64,000 nt of DNA, from positions 558,001 to 622,000 of the forward strand of contig NC_089189.1 of NCBI RefSeq assembly GCF_947507565.1, read 5' to 3'. A program made the translations under genes and the position numbers. Below the pieces are notes generated by a model. It saw only the letters and a list, made by a program, of their open reading frames with translations. It made no database searches and was not told where the DNA came from. This DNA comes from Oscarella lobularis (Eukaryota > Porifera > Homoscleromorpha > Homosclerophorida > Oscarellidae). Below, piece by piece: positions 24,060 to 36,954 of this stretch (its first letter is position 1; each line of letters opens with the position of its first letter).

Positions 24060-27000
24060 ATGGACATCACGCGACTTCTTTTCGGCTCAGCGGAAGAAGC
24101 CGAGCCGCCGGCGCAGGCCAAATCGACGAGACAGGCCGATCCGACGACGCACGGCGAAGAAACAGCCGACGATCTCGTCGACTCGACGGTGTTCGCTATA
24201 GAGCGATCAAATCTAGCGGAAGAAGCTCTTAAAACACTGGAGGAAATGGAAGAAGAAGGGAATTGTAGGTAGCGTTTATACACGGATACTATGTAGACAT
24301 GGGAACTACCACATTCTTCTGTACGAGACTGGGCGTGTGAGTTGGTCCCCTCCAGCGCAAAACGCGCATTCATTAGACTAAAAAATGCGCGAGGACGCAC
24401 GTTGAATTATTTAAAAAAAAAAGCCGCAGTATTAATTTCTTTAGACAATGCCGACTACGATTCATTGTTATTCGTAAATGGCTGCATGACGAGACATCGA
24501 CAAGAGAACGCTACGTCGTCTCGGATTCAGGTATAGGAATTTAGGCAATTATCTCTCCGCGAATATTTATTGGACGTTAGGAAATCGGCTGTCGAATTTC
24601 CGCATCTTTGCTCAAAGCCAATCCACAACTCATCCAATTCGTAGGCGATCGGGTTTTGCTCGACAGCAACAGCAGCGGATCCTCCTCATTATCTTACAAG
24701 TCGACTAAAAAAGCAATTTTTAAATCAATTCAATTCACCCCTAGTCGTTTTCTCTTCTAGCACCAATAGCAGCGTGGCTCTTCATCGGACGGCTATGTGC
24801 GCTCTCATGCTCTACGACGAAGAAACCGTCGTCGTTCGCGAGAGCGTCAATCTCATTTCGACCATAGCGTCTATGACTAGTGAGAAAACATTGAATTATT
24901 ATTATTATTATTATTATCTTTAGCTGATCTTCACGGCTCGTTCATTCGAATGGGAACGCATTGGGCCGTGCTGTCGGCTCTGGACACGGGCAGAGCGCTG
25001 CCCATTCCGGCACTGCAGACAATTCACAGCCTAGCAATAAAAGAGTATAAGTGGACTTCTCAGTGCACGTGCGTATTCTAAGGAGGAACTTTTTAGATGC
25101 GAGTACGGCAAGGCTGTTTTTGACTGTGGCGCTCTCGGCGTTCTCACCGAACACCTCGATTGCTATTCGGGCAAACGCGTGGTGGAGGCTCTCAAGACGC
25201 TAGCGACGCTGATTCGCTTTGGTACGAAAATCCTTTGTGCCTCTCCTTCTCACTCGATCGTCACTGCGTTTAATTAATTAAATAGCTCCCTATGGGCACG
25301 GCCGACTCCTCAACGCCTTGTCCCGTTGCCTCGCGAAAGTCGCCGCCTTGCTAGTGCGGCACAGCGATGACGACATCGTCGTCGAATTAGTTCAGGAGGT
25401 GTTCTGTTCGTTGGCGGAATCGCGCGAGCGCTTGAACGCTGTCCAGAAACAACGTAGGGAGGATTGGCTTGACTTAGTCATTTCATTGATGGTACGTTCT
25501 AGCTGGTGGATTTCGCGTCGTTCCAGTGCTTGTATCGGTATGCGAAGTTATGATAAAATCGCCCTCGAATGAAGGTAAGGTGGTCATTTATAAAGCATGC
25601 GATTTATGACGTCTGTTCTTTTTTTTTTTAATTTTAGGAGTTCATCTGAAAGGTTGCTTTCTAGCGTCTGCGTTTCATTCTCTCGTCTCTTCGACCGAAG
25701 ATGCGTCTTTTATTTCTAAAGCCGTTTCTCGATCGTTGCATCGTCACGCGTCGAATCTAACTCTTCTGGCCCAGGTTGCCAAATCAATATTTAATTTTTT
25801 TTTTTCTCGGCATTTTCTCTCTACTGTAGTGCTGCTCAACAATTCTCAAGTACGCGTTGAAATTCCAGTCATCGGCTCGCGCGTTTCTGGAAGAAAAAGT
25901 TCACGTGAAATTATTCGAGCTCCTCGACATTCAGATGGTTCACCAATCTCTACCAGAAGGTCGGTCGATCGATCGATCGAAATAGACGAACTTCACTGCG
26001 AAATTCTTTCTAGTCTTGGCTCAATTGATACTCGACTGCGTCTTTGCTCTCGCCTGCGTGCGGAATCTGAAGAACGCGATGCTCTGCTCCGTTGCCGCGC
26101 ACGGCTTACTCGGCGTGCGTCCGCGCCGCGCGTACTCGTAGATCTCTTTCCCGCAAGTGTTCCGACTCCTTTAGGGCGTCAAGTGTCTAACGGAATTGGG
26201 AGCCGATCGGAATTTCGTTCACTCGACCACCCAAGCGTCTCCTCTGGCGTCGGCAGCTGAAGCCGGTCGTAGAAACGTCGTTCAATTTCTTTTATATCAG
26301 GTACTGTAGGTGAAACGATAGATGATTATGGCTAATTGTAAACGATTTGTCGTGGTCTATAGGGAGTTCACGAGAGTCGTGTTAGCAGTGCTCTCGCTGC
26401 TGCTATAAAGTCCGATCAGAAGTCCATTGTTTTGACGTTGATTCGGCATTTGTGCGTCACTGGTAAATAGTTGGGGTTCCATTTCTACAGTTCTCACTGC
26501 GCTACTGTATGTCTAAGGAAATTGTTTGTCACTTCGAAACATGAACTTGCACGAGATCCAAGCCGATTGGTTTGGCACGGAGAACAGTGCAGGTGAAGCG
26601 GAAGTCCACACTAAGACAGTCGACCCTCTTGGTAATAAGCAGATAAGAAAAAAAATGCATAAACGACACGGACGTCTTCTCTAGACATAAAAGTACACGG
26701 TCTGATTCGTTCTCTTTCCGGCATCAAAATACACTACGACTTTCCCTCGAGCGAAGAGGAGAACGAGAACGACGAAGAGCACGGGGAGGAGGTCGATGGC
26801 TTCGACGACGACTTCGTATCGTCTTCGACGAATTTCAAGCGTCTGCGTCTCGGTCGCGCCATGCTCGCACTCGAAACGCCTCTCCTTCGCGTTTCGGCGC
26901 CGTCGCGCGTCGAACGAGAAATCTTCGACTTTTCGGCGAATCGAATAGCGTCGATCGATTCCTTTCTCGCGTCTGGAGCGACCGTCTTGCGGCACGTCTT

Positions 27001-30000
27001 CGAACTGAATCTTTCAGATAATAAATTGCAGTCGATACCTCAGAATTTATCTCAAGTCGGTCTCTCCTCCCTTTTTTTATTCGCGTTGGTCTTACTTTCC
27101 TCTTTTTCGCAGGCCTTACCCGTTCTGCGCGTCTTGAATTTAAAAGCGAATCTATTTGATCGATTTCCCGGCCAACTATTGTTCTGTAAAAATCTACTCA
27201 GCATAAATTTATCAGAGAATCATGTAAGACTAACGGTATTTCTCATAGCGACAACATATGTTCCTTTTTAGATTACTTTATTTAATTGTTATCCCGATGT
27301 CTGCCCGGTTGATTGGTCTCTACGAAAACTCGATTTGTCGCGAAATCGCTTGAGGCATCTGCAGGGTAGCCTTCAAGCGGTCTTTCCTCACCTCGAATAT
27401 CTCTCTGTATCCAGGTGAGAAATTCTACTTGCTCTCTCTGCCGCTCTTATTTTTATTTTCGTGCAGAAATCGCATTGTGAGTCTGGGCGAAGAGCCCCTC
27501 GGTCTAAAACACCTCGCGACGCTCGACCTCTCCTATAACGAGCTGACGTCGATATCGTTTCGGTTTCTGGGCGGCTGTCACGGCTTGGAGAGCCTCGACG
27601 TTTCTCACAACAGCATTCGTAAATCGAGCAGGTCGACATGGACAGTGAGCGTTAAATGTTTTCTGCAGATGACTTGTGCTGCAATTGCCCCTATCAATAT
27701 CCCTCGCTTCGGCACGTCAATGCGGCGTGCAATCAATTAGGCTCGCGGCAAGAATTTCCCGACTTTGTTCTCAAGCTTCCGAAGTAAGAAATGAAGCCAC
27801 GACTCGCAATTCTAACCACTACGTCTCTCTCTCTTCAAATAGTCTCGAGGTTGTAGACTTGTCGTATAATAGCAGTCTTGAAGTGTTTCCCGCTCCTCGT
27901 CAGTGGACCTCGAACGCAATAAAAGAGATACATCTTAGTCGTTGTCATTTTACCAACGTAAGACGAAAACTCGCTCTAGAGAAACTCCACGAAGAAGCGG
28001 TGTCCTAGTTTGACCTCGAATCCGACGTCGTTCAATTCTGGGGCCATCTAAAGTGCATCGATCTGGAAGGAAACGGACTAAAAGAGGTAAGACATTTATT
28101 TATTATGTCCGAGGCCTGCGATCTCGTACCATTTATTTTACTTCAAAGGTGCCTAAAAGTCTGTCTCTTCTGTCGAATTTGACGTCACTAAATCTAAGCG
28201 AGAATCGAGAAATTCGTCGGCTTCCTTTAGAATTGGGAAACCTAAAAGATTTAGACGTTCGTGGACCCTTCGATTTAGCCTCCTACTCGTACACCTCTCT
28301 TTCTCTCGAAATATTTAGCTGAAAATCACCGGTCTGCCCAACCTCTGCCTTCCGGGCGGCGCGCGATTCGATCTCGCGCCGTCGCCGGCAATCGTTCGTC
28401 TACTCGACGACACGCTCGTCGACGGCGAGAACTGGAATCGCGTTCGACTATTCGTCGTCGGTCAAAACGGATCGGGAAAGACGACGCTCGTCTCCAAACT
28501 CACCGGTCAAATGCCGCCGGAGTCCGGCGGCCAAGACTTGAAGATAATCGAATGGCAGTAAGCCCATTTGCGCATTTCCTCTCTCGCCTATATATAATCT
28601 CTTTCCTTCCCACAAGAGCGTTCTCTTTCGCGGGGATTTCGAGTCGCTCAGAAAGGATCGCGGTGAGCTGTTGGGAGTTCGAAAGCGCCAGCCGAAGCCG
28701 ACTCCTCCAGCAGTGTTTCTACACGAGCCGAGCTATTTATCTCGTAATAAAAATAAAAATAATGATGAATCAACGACGACTTGCATAGGTTCTATTTCGT
28801 TTGACCGACGGCCTACTGGGCGTCGATCAATTAAAGCAGCAACTGAAGGAAATCTACGCTCGCGTTCCGTCGGCATTGTGCCTCGTCGTCGGCACGGACT
28901 TGGATCACGCTTCTCGTAGGATTAACATTACATATAGCAATGCAAATCATTTATTTTTTTGTTTTAGTGAAAGCGGAGAGTTTTATGGAGGAGACGCGAT
29001 CCGCGCTGGCCGGACTTCTGTTGCAGAGCTCAGGTGCGCGGGCGTTTGTGTTTTACGCGACGTTCGAACGCTCTTTTAGTCGGCATTCCTCGTATCGTGA
29101 GCTCGGTCGAAATAAATTGCCACGCGTCGAGCGACGTCGATCAAGTCCGCGAAATGCTCGTATCATCTTTTTTAGGGTAAGATGATATAAGATGATATAG
29201 GAAGGGGGGACGCGGAGCTTTCAATGTGTTTTCCTATTATAGCGGTCTTGATGAGAAGGAGAGACCTCTTGCAGGCGAACAAGTTCCCAAATATTATCGA
29301 GTCAATAGCAGAAAAAATCTCGAGAGTTTTTTCATAGATTTTCAATTCTAGGAATTATTAGAAGTGGTTAGCGCGGAACGACTGGCTCGCCTGAAGTCAA
29401 TACCAGTTATAAATCTCAGGTAGGGCGTAGGGGTGGAGAAAGCGGTAGTCAATTTTTTGAAATTTTAGACATCTCTTTCGTCTTTTCGTTTCCACGCGTC
29501 GCGATCTGTCTCGCACGCAGCTAACCCAAGCCGTCGCCTTTCTCCACGCGACCGGCGAAATGTTCCGCTACGAGACGGGCGGCAAAGACGACGCGACCGG
29601 CGGCGCCGTCTGTTTTCTCGACGTTCCGTGGCTCGTCGGCATGCTGTCGAACGTCACCAAGCTCAGACTCTGGTCCAGCGAAAAGACGGGGGTGAGATTG
29701 GGTCTCTCAATGTTTCTTCTAAGCGAGAATTTCTTTTCTCCCTCTGAAGTTGGTGAGACGCAGAGAACTGCACACTATCTTGAAACCCGCTTTGGGATCC
29801 TCTTCGTTTACCTTGAGTCCAATCGTAATCAATATTCTACGAGAGTGAGTCGTCGAATCTTTATGTATCGGTAATAATCTCGATGCTGTACTGCTTAGCT
29901 TTCAATTGGTTATTCCCTACGGAAAGGATCGCTTCCTACTGCCTTCTCTTGTTCCCATACTGTGGACGGGAACTCTACTTTCCTCCAAATCAGGTATGCT

Positions 30001-33000
30001 GTATATGTATACGAAATTGTTGGGAATAAAAAGAATCAAATCCGATGCCTTCAGAAGCGTCGTTGGAGAGACAGCTCGTCTTGCCTTACGTTCCGACTGA
30101 CTTCTGGCAGAAACTCGTTTCTCACCTAGTCGTCTTTGGTCACGAACTAACGGCGATTCTACGCTCATCGTCATCAGCCTTTTCCACGGTAAGTAAAACC
30201 TCTCCATTTTTTTTCTTATACTTAATTACCAGTCTCTATTATTAGCTCTCTGAACCCGACATCAAATTCTGGTCTGACGGCATCTGCTTCATTTGGACCG
30301 AGGTAGGAACTTCTTTCCTAGCGAACCAATCTCTCAATCGGCCTTCGCGCATCAGACGATGTTTTTTCTGGTTCGATCGCCGTCCGGCAGCAGTGCCGAC
30401 TGCGTTTCTATTCGAACGGCGATAAACGATTTCGGAGCGATGATGCTCGCCTCCGTGGCCAATCACATCGAGGCAATCATCGCGGAAAGAGTCGATTTGA
30501 AGTGGTCGTCTGTCGAAGTGCTCGTACCCTGTCCAAACTGCAAAGGTACGAAGGATATGCCCAATTTTATCATCTGAGGTCCTTTGGGCGTAGAGGGAAG
30601 GGATACCAACGTCTTTGAGTACGAATCGCTTGCAATGGTTCTACTGAAAAAACAAGAAAATTTCGTCAATTGCCCTTTTCACGACGATCCCGTTTCCCTG
30701 AACTATTTGGTAGGTTGTAAGTTAGCGAAGACCTATCGGTTTGGCTATAGAATTGCGCAGATTCCCGAATTGGTTTTGAGCGAGTCCGAAGCGTCGGAGA
30801 AGGATTCCCATTCGCTGCTACCCGAAAGCGCAGAACACGTCGCCGTCGGCTCGTACGCGTGTTCATTGTATAAGAACAAGGTAAGAAAGCCTGTCTCCTC
30901 TACTGAATGTCTGGTGAATTTTACTAGCCCGTACTTTCGAATTCCTATGGGGAAATGAGTCGAATCGATTTGAAAACGTACCGGCAATTTGTACGCCAGG
31001 TTAGTATCTAAAATGTGACGTTACCGTCTATTTTGTTTTTCAAAAAGGTTCAATTTGGCATTGGCTTGCGACGGCATTCGTCCATTCTCTCTCTGATCGC
31101 CTATTCGTTCCAATCTCAGCTATGGCTTGCCTACGAAGCGGCTCCCCTCGGAACGCTATCCGCAACGTTAGAGTCGAGACAACTGGAGCGGATAATCCTC
31201 TATCGATTCGCCTACCAGGTACAAATAATGACGGCAATCTCTTCATGATGCGATTTCGTTTCTCCGCCTAGATAACACTTGGCTTGGCATTTATGCACGG
31301 ACGTCTAATCGCTCACAACAATTTGACGTGTCGCGCCGTCTTCGTCTTCTCGCTTTCTCCGGACGACGAGATCAACGTCAAAATAGGAGATTTCGTCCGA
31401 GCGACGTGGATCTCGTCCAGCGCCGTATTCATGGACGGCGATCGTTCGACGCGTCTCATGCAACACGGTCGACGTCAGAAGGTTAGCGCTACTATATGTA
31501 TGCGTCATATACGTTTGCATTGTTTTTTTAGAACGACGTTCTCGCTCTTGGCGTCGTCCTTGCCGATTTGAGTCGTCGCCATGTCGGAAGTTGGCCGGAA
31601 TTCGACGCCGTTGCCGAACGCTGTTTAGAAACTCGTCCCGCGCGTCGTCCAACGGTAAGAGGAGGAAAGGATCAATGACGTTGTCTAAGAATACTACGAA
31701 AGGAGTTTTTTTCAAGGCTCGCGCAGTTGTAACGTTTTTGGCGCGACACGAAGTCGTGTGCATAGAGAGAGCGGTGCCTGTATCTCTAGTGGGACCCGAG
31801 ACTGTAGCCGTTCAGGTAGAGATTATTAATTAGTTGATTAATTGCTCGAATTACTTTTTCTTTAGTGCGATGGTCAACGAGTCAGAGAAATCTGGCTCAC
31901 CAGCTCCAATCTCGATTTTTCCCAAGTGAAGAAACTTCGCACGAACTACTTTCTTGTTTTTAATTATCTCTCTTTCTTAGGTGTCTGTTCTCGACTTGAA
32001 TTCTCCTCGGTCGGAGGCAAAAGTACGGCGTTTCAGATAACAATTGACTTATTTATCTTTATTTTATCATTCAGGGAACCGTTCTTTTTGGAGAGCGCAT
32101 ACTTTGCCTATTTTCGTTTCAAAACAAGCTAGTGTTGGCTGGCACTCTCGCCGGAAGCATTTGGGCTCTCGACCACGTGCCGACGCTTCTGCGAACGCGA
32201 AAATTGGCGTGCGTAAACGACTCGATCTTGTGTCTGCATCACGCGGAATCGAAGTACAGAGGCAATTGTGTCCCCCCGGGGGGATATCGTTAATTACGAT
32301 TCCTTTGTATTTTAGTCGTGCTGATTTCATATTGGCTGGAATTGCAGACGGACGGGTAGCCGTATTCGATACAGATGAACTGCTGGTAAGAAAATACAGA
32401 AGAAAAACAGTTTTTCCAAGGCCAGACATAATACTCCCCCCAATCACATGCATACTGTATAAGGGTACTGTACTGTGGGTCCTTAGAATTGCCCTTCTTA
32501 TAGCAACACCGATGTACGACGGCGAGACGTTTTCTCCATCTCGGTCACCGACCGGTGACGAGAATTTGTCGCGCCGACGATCGGCTCTGGTTCAGCCACG
32601 GCGCCGAAGTCGTCGTCTGGTCCTGCGGATTGAGCGGCGAAGAGCGAAGATGGACGACGACTACGGCGGAGTGAGAAAACGACGACATCAATTCCTAAAA
32701 AATATAATAAATCCTAATAATAATAAATCTTTTAGTCGCCCTCCCGTCCGACGTCGAGAACTCGTCACTCATCTCTGCACGAGCGGAGACGGTTTTCTCT
32801 GGACGTCGACTCGTCGTTCGTCGCGTCTCCGTCGCTGGGATCGTCGCGTTCTCGGCGGCGGCGCCTTGACGGGCGTCGTCGACTGCGAGACGGCGCTGCG
32901 TCGTCACGCCGTCGCTCGTCGTCGCGTTCCCGGCGGGCGTCAGCTCGACTCGTCGATGTGCTGGGTGACGGCGATGATCGTCGTCGGCGAGACGGCGCTG

Positions 33001-33671
33001 TGGGTCGGCACGGGCGGCGGATATCTGATCGCTTTCTGTCCGAATCGGCTCGCGACGCTCGTCGTCATGAAGAAGGGCGTCAAGCCAATTCGTTGTTTAG
33101 CTCGAATGGAAAACGGTACGTGGGGGAACTGAAAGTAGGGGGTCAGGAGTCGGTTAGTCAAGGGTGGGGAATAAACGCACGTCAGTTGGACGTGGAAGAG
33201 ATAGTTTTTGACTTATTTGTTTAATTATTACACAGTTGACGGAGGGAGGGGGCGAGAAAATTTAGGGTACCAGATGTTGAATAGTGTAAACTGTAGACCA
33301 CAAAGACAGACTGACGGACGGAACGGAACGGACGCGCGAACGTTATTTTTAGAACTGAAAATTACCTTTTGCTCAAATCTCCTTGTAGACATACAAAACA
33401 GCAGGGAAAAAATTCTACTATACGAATCTTTTATTATTATCGTAGACGTTCTCTTGACTAATTTCGACATTGCCGTTGCCGGTTTGACCGACGGCTCGTC
33501 CGTCGCCAACGAAGAAACAGGCAAGGGGAGACGATAAAACAGGACGACCCAATAGGCCGCTTTCCTTCTCTAGCCGTCAAAAAACGCATGGGTCAAGTGC
33601 TCCTGCTCTCGCCGAACAGTCACCAGCTCGTCGAGACCGTCCGGAAACATCAAACCGACTCGGAGGATTAA
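24060..33671 (+). CDS. LRRK2-like: LRRK2-like ROCO protein (ARM-ANK-LRR-ROC-COR-kinase-WD40)
   Basis: A gene of dozens of exons with tiny introns. The start is MDITRLLFGSAEEAE; the stop TAA is 33669-33671. Domain order follows human LRRK2: helical armadillo-type exons (about 24445-26140); ankyrin exons 26175-26300 and 26363-26462 (ELGADRNF..SPLASAAEAGRRNVVQFLL); leucine-rich repeats (about 26700-28320, e.g. FELNLSDNKLQSIPQNL); ROC GTPase with P loop GQNGSGKTT (28460-28486) and VVGTDLD as G4-like motif; COR (about 29350-30780, with FQLVIPYGKDRFLLPS); kinase-like domain (about 30780-31810); and a WD40 segment to the end. The ROC G3 motif is changed (WEFES where LRRK2 has WDFAG). The kinase domain lacks the usual lysine, HRD aspartate and DFG glycine. 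LRRK2 phosphorylates Rab GTPases at membranes; this protein more likely acts as a GTP-regulated scaffold. Individual exon limits are approximate, and some early exons are unresolved. Confidence 0.85.
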
Positions 33672-34843
33672 ACCTACGCGACGCTCTCACGCACGGTCAA
33701 TTAATTAATAAGGTAAACATCGGCGGGGCGACGGTTTCTTTCTCAAGATAGTTCGCCCCGTTTCTCTGGAATCCTTTGAAACATTTATGATTTGCCTATG
33801 TAGATTCATGCACATTTTTACATGCGTCGCCCGCGCTGCCGGAAGTAAGACTTGTATACTTGGGAAGACTTTTTTTGTCAGGTCTTTCCGATGGTCGAGG
33901 ATATGCGCGTTGGAGTCGTCGAGCGTGTTTGCGTAGTCGTTGTTAAACGACGAATGTCGTGATCTCATCTTCGAACCATTCATCGTTCACAATGATAGAC
34001 TGAGGTGTGGGTAAGAAAAAAAAGAAACCGAAACAGCGACGCCCCATACGACGTCGAACCCGACGTCAACTTGATAGGAAAACGCACGTGGACTGATTAG
34101 TGCGGACGTGCGACGGATGCGATGGAAGCGTTCTTCTATTCGACGCGGCTTCGTCAAGAAAATTCTAAGCTGCCACGACCAAATTTAGTCGTTCGCTTAG
34201 CTTCCTATATTTTGTTCGAGCCAGCTGGCCCACTGAATATTTGCGCCGCGTGGGCGGCGGAAGGGACATTCTCCACTTCTTTGCATTGCAGATGATCCGA
34301 TGTCCAGTGCTGACGTATGCGCCTGTTTCGCGCCGATCCCCGACTGCTGGTGGAATTAACCTCGCGGTTCGCTTTGGAGTCAGTTCTCTTTTCTACATAG
34401 GGTCCTGTCCGCAAACAGTTGCACTTCTCGAAAGAAATGCCCAACCGACAATGAGGACATGGAACCGCGGTCGCGCTAAAATAACATCCTTTGGGCATTG
34501 ACGCCGGAACTCCGCTCCAACAACATCTCCGTTCTGCAAAAGAGACGTCTTTTCGACGGCTTTGGCGAGGTAAATTGCACTCGTTACTCTTTTCGACGCA
34601 CAATGCGTGCATTATGGAGTTTCGTGGCGCAGGGGAGAAGGTCAATTTTGATGCGATGGCATCAGTAGTACCCACTTGGTATGCAAATAATAAACGTAAT
34701 TAAACGCATGACATCACTAATACTCGGTTGCTCATTCCATTTCTCCAGCAGAGGACCCCCAGTGCATAAAAGGCAGGTAGAACGGCACTGGAAATCATAC
34801 GACAACTGAGACTTGTAGTCGATCTCGCAGAACCGTACTCATA
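33672..34843. other. Intergenic region after LRRK
   Basis: About 1.2 kb without a supported gene. It holds the 3' flank of LRRK, an inverted pair CGGGGCG/CGCCCCG near 33732-33760, and a 156-codon minus-strand ORF (34205-34675) with a CPHC motif but no signal peptide, splice continuity or recognisable domain. The last 80 bases are the promoter of the next gene. Confidence 0.4.
34766..34774 (+). promoter_or_regulatory. TATA box of the secreted trefoil-like gene
   Basis: CATAAAAGG sits 70-78 bases upstream of the start codon at 34844, a spacing that leaves room for a transcription start near 34797 and a short 5' UTR. Confidence 0.55.
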
Positions 34844-35748
34844 ATGATCTTCATTGGACTCGTTTTGCTCGGAGTTATTTGCACAAGCAGCGACGCTGCA
34901 TCTCTACCGTTTCGGCGTTCTGCAGACTCTCCCAGTTCGGAAAACGCCACGGTCTCCACCTATGAGAACTCCACGCACGAGGTATCTCGCTCGCATTGCC
35001 GGTTGCTCTTCCAACGTCTAATAATCCGATATCGCTTCTAAGGCTCACAAGTGTCATCCAAAAATGTGCAATAGCCATTCGTTCATACTGACGACGCAAA
35101 ACGCGAGCGTCGCGTTGACGTGGAACGCCGATGCGAATAGCGTCGCGATGAACGCCGACGGCAACGTGTCGCGAACGAGCGTGTTTTATGCGAAGACCAT
35201 AGGAAATGACCATGTCGCTTTTTCAACAAACAGATTGGAGAAGGGCAAAAAAAAGTTCCTCGCCGTCGACGAGAACGGAGCGTTCGTCCTCGATGTGAGA
35301 AAACAATTAATTACCAAGAAATAATTATTTACGAGTGAAATAGGATGAGATGTCCACTGAATTTCTTCATTTTCGCGACTCCACATTTCCGTTGGACAAT
35401 TACATTTTTTTTGCTGTTCGAAAATCGGTATCGGAATGCTATCTTGTCAGGCCGGGCCGTTCGATGCTGAAAGTTCCCGATTTCAGCTATTGCGGTAACG
35501 CTTGCGGAATTTCGCGTCTCTTTCGCGGTTGCACTGAAGGTAGTCTCAAGAGAATCATTCAGAATCCGTCCAACTGGTTCCAAAGAAAACCGGTTCGCGG
35601 TACCAGTAGCGAGGACCTTCGCAATTACTGTCATCCCCTTTTGGACACGGAGACGTACGATTGTTGCGGCTGCAATACAAGAGGAGATGCTCCAATTTCA
35701 CCCAAGCTGAAGTCTTTGTTTGATCAAATGCCCAAAATTCCTTGTTAG
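34844..35748 (+). CDS. Secreted protein with beta-trefoil (FGF/IL-1-like) core and Cys-rich tail
   Basis: Three exons, 34844-34981, 35043-35294 and 35344-35748, all phase 0; 264 aa. Signal peptide MIFIGLVLLGVICTSSDA, then a basic FRR site and an acidic, Asn-glycosylatable spacer. From residue about 47 the sequence reads as beta-trefoil repeats: SVAMNADGNV and KFLAVDENGAFVLD have the (hydrophobic)-A-x-(D/N)-x-(D/N)-G pattern of FGF-type strands (compare the LAMD/N-x-x-G signature of FGFs), followed by STEFLHFRD and NYIFFAVRKS. About 100 residues of cysteine-containing sequence follow, ending YDCCGCNTRGD and a short C-terminal helix. The fold call is pattern-based inference; it could also be an unrelated small beta-rich secreted protein. 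A TATA box upstream and AATAAA at 35877-35882 frame the transcript. Confidence 0.75.
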
Positions 35749-36363
35749 CCTTCAAAGACTAAGTAGTAGAATTTAGATATTCAAGTTTTTGACGCACGCA
35801 CGCATGCACGCACGCCGCGCGCAAAAGTAGCAAAAATGTGGTACTACAGCATTAATTATTGTGGCAAGCAAAAAATAATAAAAATACGCAGTGTGATAAA
35901 AGGTGTTCAATTTCGTAGTCCGGGTCTAAATCACGTGACGTTGCTCAGTTGTGTTCCACTTCCGCACTTCAACGTTCGCTCGCTCGAAAGCAGTCGCCGC
36001 TTAGCGCCTCTGCCGCTACGGTGACTCGTCGACAGCCTGCGCATCGACTTGGCAACGGATACTGGTACGAAAGAACCCGTTTTCGCCTATCCCCGAGCCA
36101 CGTGGTCCTAGCTCCCTCTCTCGCAGGCACAAATCGATCGAAAAAGCGTCTTTCGAACGAACGAAGCAATTTAGACTGGAGTCGCAAGACGAAGAAAGGA
36201 GCGAAAGAGAGAGGGGCCCCCGCGGAGATCGACGCTCCGGTTGGAAGGGACTCCGGGATTACGTGGTAAGGTTTAGATCGAGTTTCTGTTAGGCGAGCGG
36301 GAGCTGTTTACTTTTCAGGATGGCCAGCGTGGTTTTCGGATAAGAAAGAAACGGCGCACGACA

Positions 36364-36385
36364 CTAACTGTTCATGAACAGTTAG
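36364..36385. repeat. Perfect 22-bp palindrome
   Basis: The arms are CTAACTGTTCA and TGAACAGTTAG, with no unpaired centre. It could form a cruciform or bind a dimeric regulator; no gene start is close by. Confidence 0.9.
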
Positions 36386-36930
36386 CTAATTTTTTTTCGA
36401 AAAAGATGGAGAATAAAGAGCCATGTGAGTCTAGGCAATACAGTACATAGTGTGCAGATACCTATTGGGGAATGGGCGTTTAGATGATTTCATCGTTCGA
36501 AAGCAATTCGAAGCCGAGCCGAAAATTCAAATTCAACCGAAAAAATTATTTGATTCACGTAGCCGACGCTTTCCTCCGGCCTTTCACCGAATTGTCTGCG
36601 CGGTGAGCTGATTGCCTCCTAGATCTAATTCTTTTGACTCCGATGAAACCAATGTCAGGGTTCTGCCAAGGATTTTTCTGTATGGGAAGGGGGGTCTGGG
36701 AGCAAAGCCATAACGAAACGTTTTTGGGGAGCGTGGTTACCTTACCTATATAAAAAATTCTCCTAACGTTGAGAAAATTACAGAGTTCTTAGAAAAGCAT
36801 CGAGTGTTTTCTCTATGCAATTTTGACTTTATTGCTTGTCTCTAAGACCCCAGTCCTTTACTGAACTTTTTACAGTAGTATGGGTCATGGCCGACCCCTG
36901 TGGGCAGAACCCCGAACCATGCTAACAGAA

Positions 36931-36954
36931 GGGGGGGGGGGGGGGGGGGGGGGG
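36931..36954 (+). repeat. Homopolymer run of 24 G
   Basis: Twenty-four consecutive G residues, flanked by AACAGAA and TTGGCA. True length is uncertain, as such runs are error-prone in sequencing. Confidence 0.9.

Noticed and set aside
34205-34675. 156-codon minus-strand ORF with CCWSGVP and CPHC motifs
   Set aside because: It has no signal peptide, no flanking splice continuity and no recognisable domain. A faint resemblance of CPHC to the COR-region CPNC of LRRK is too short to use.
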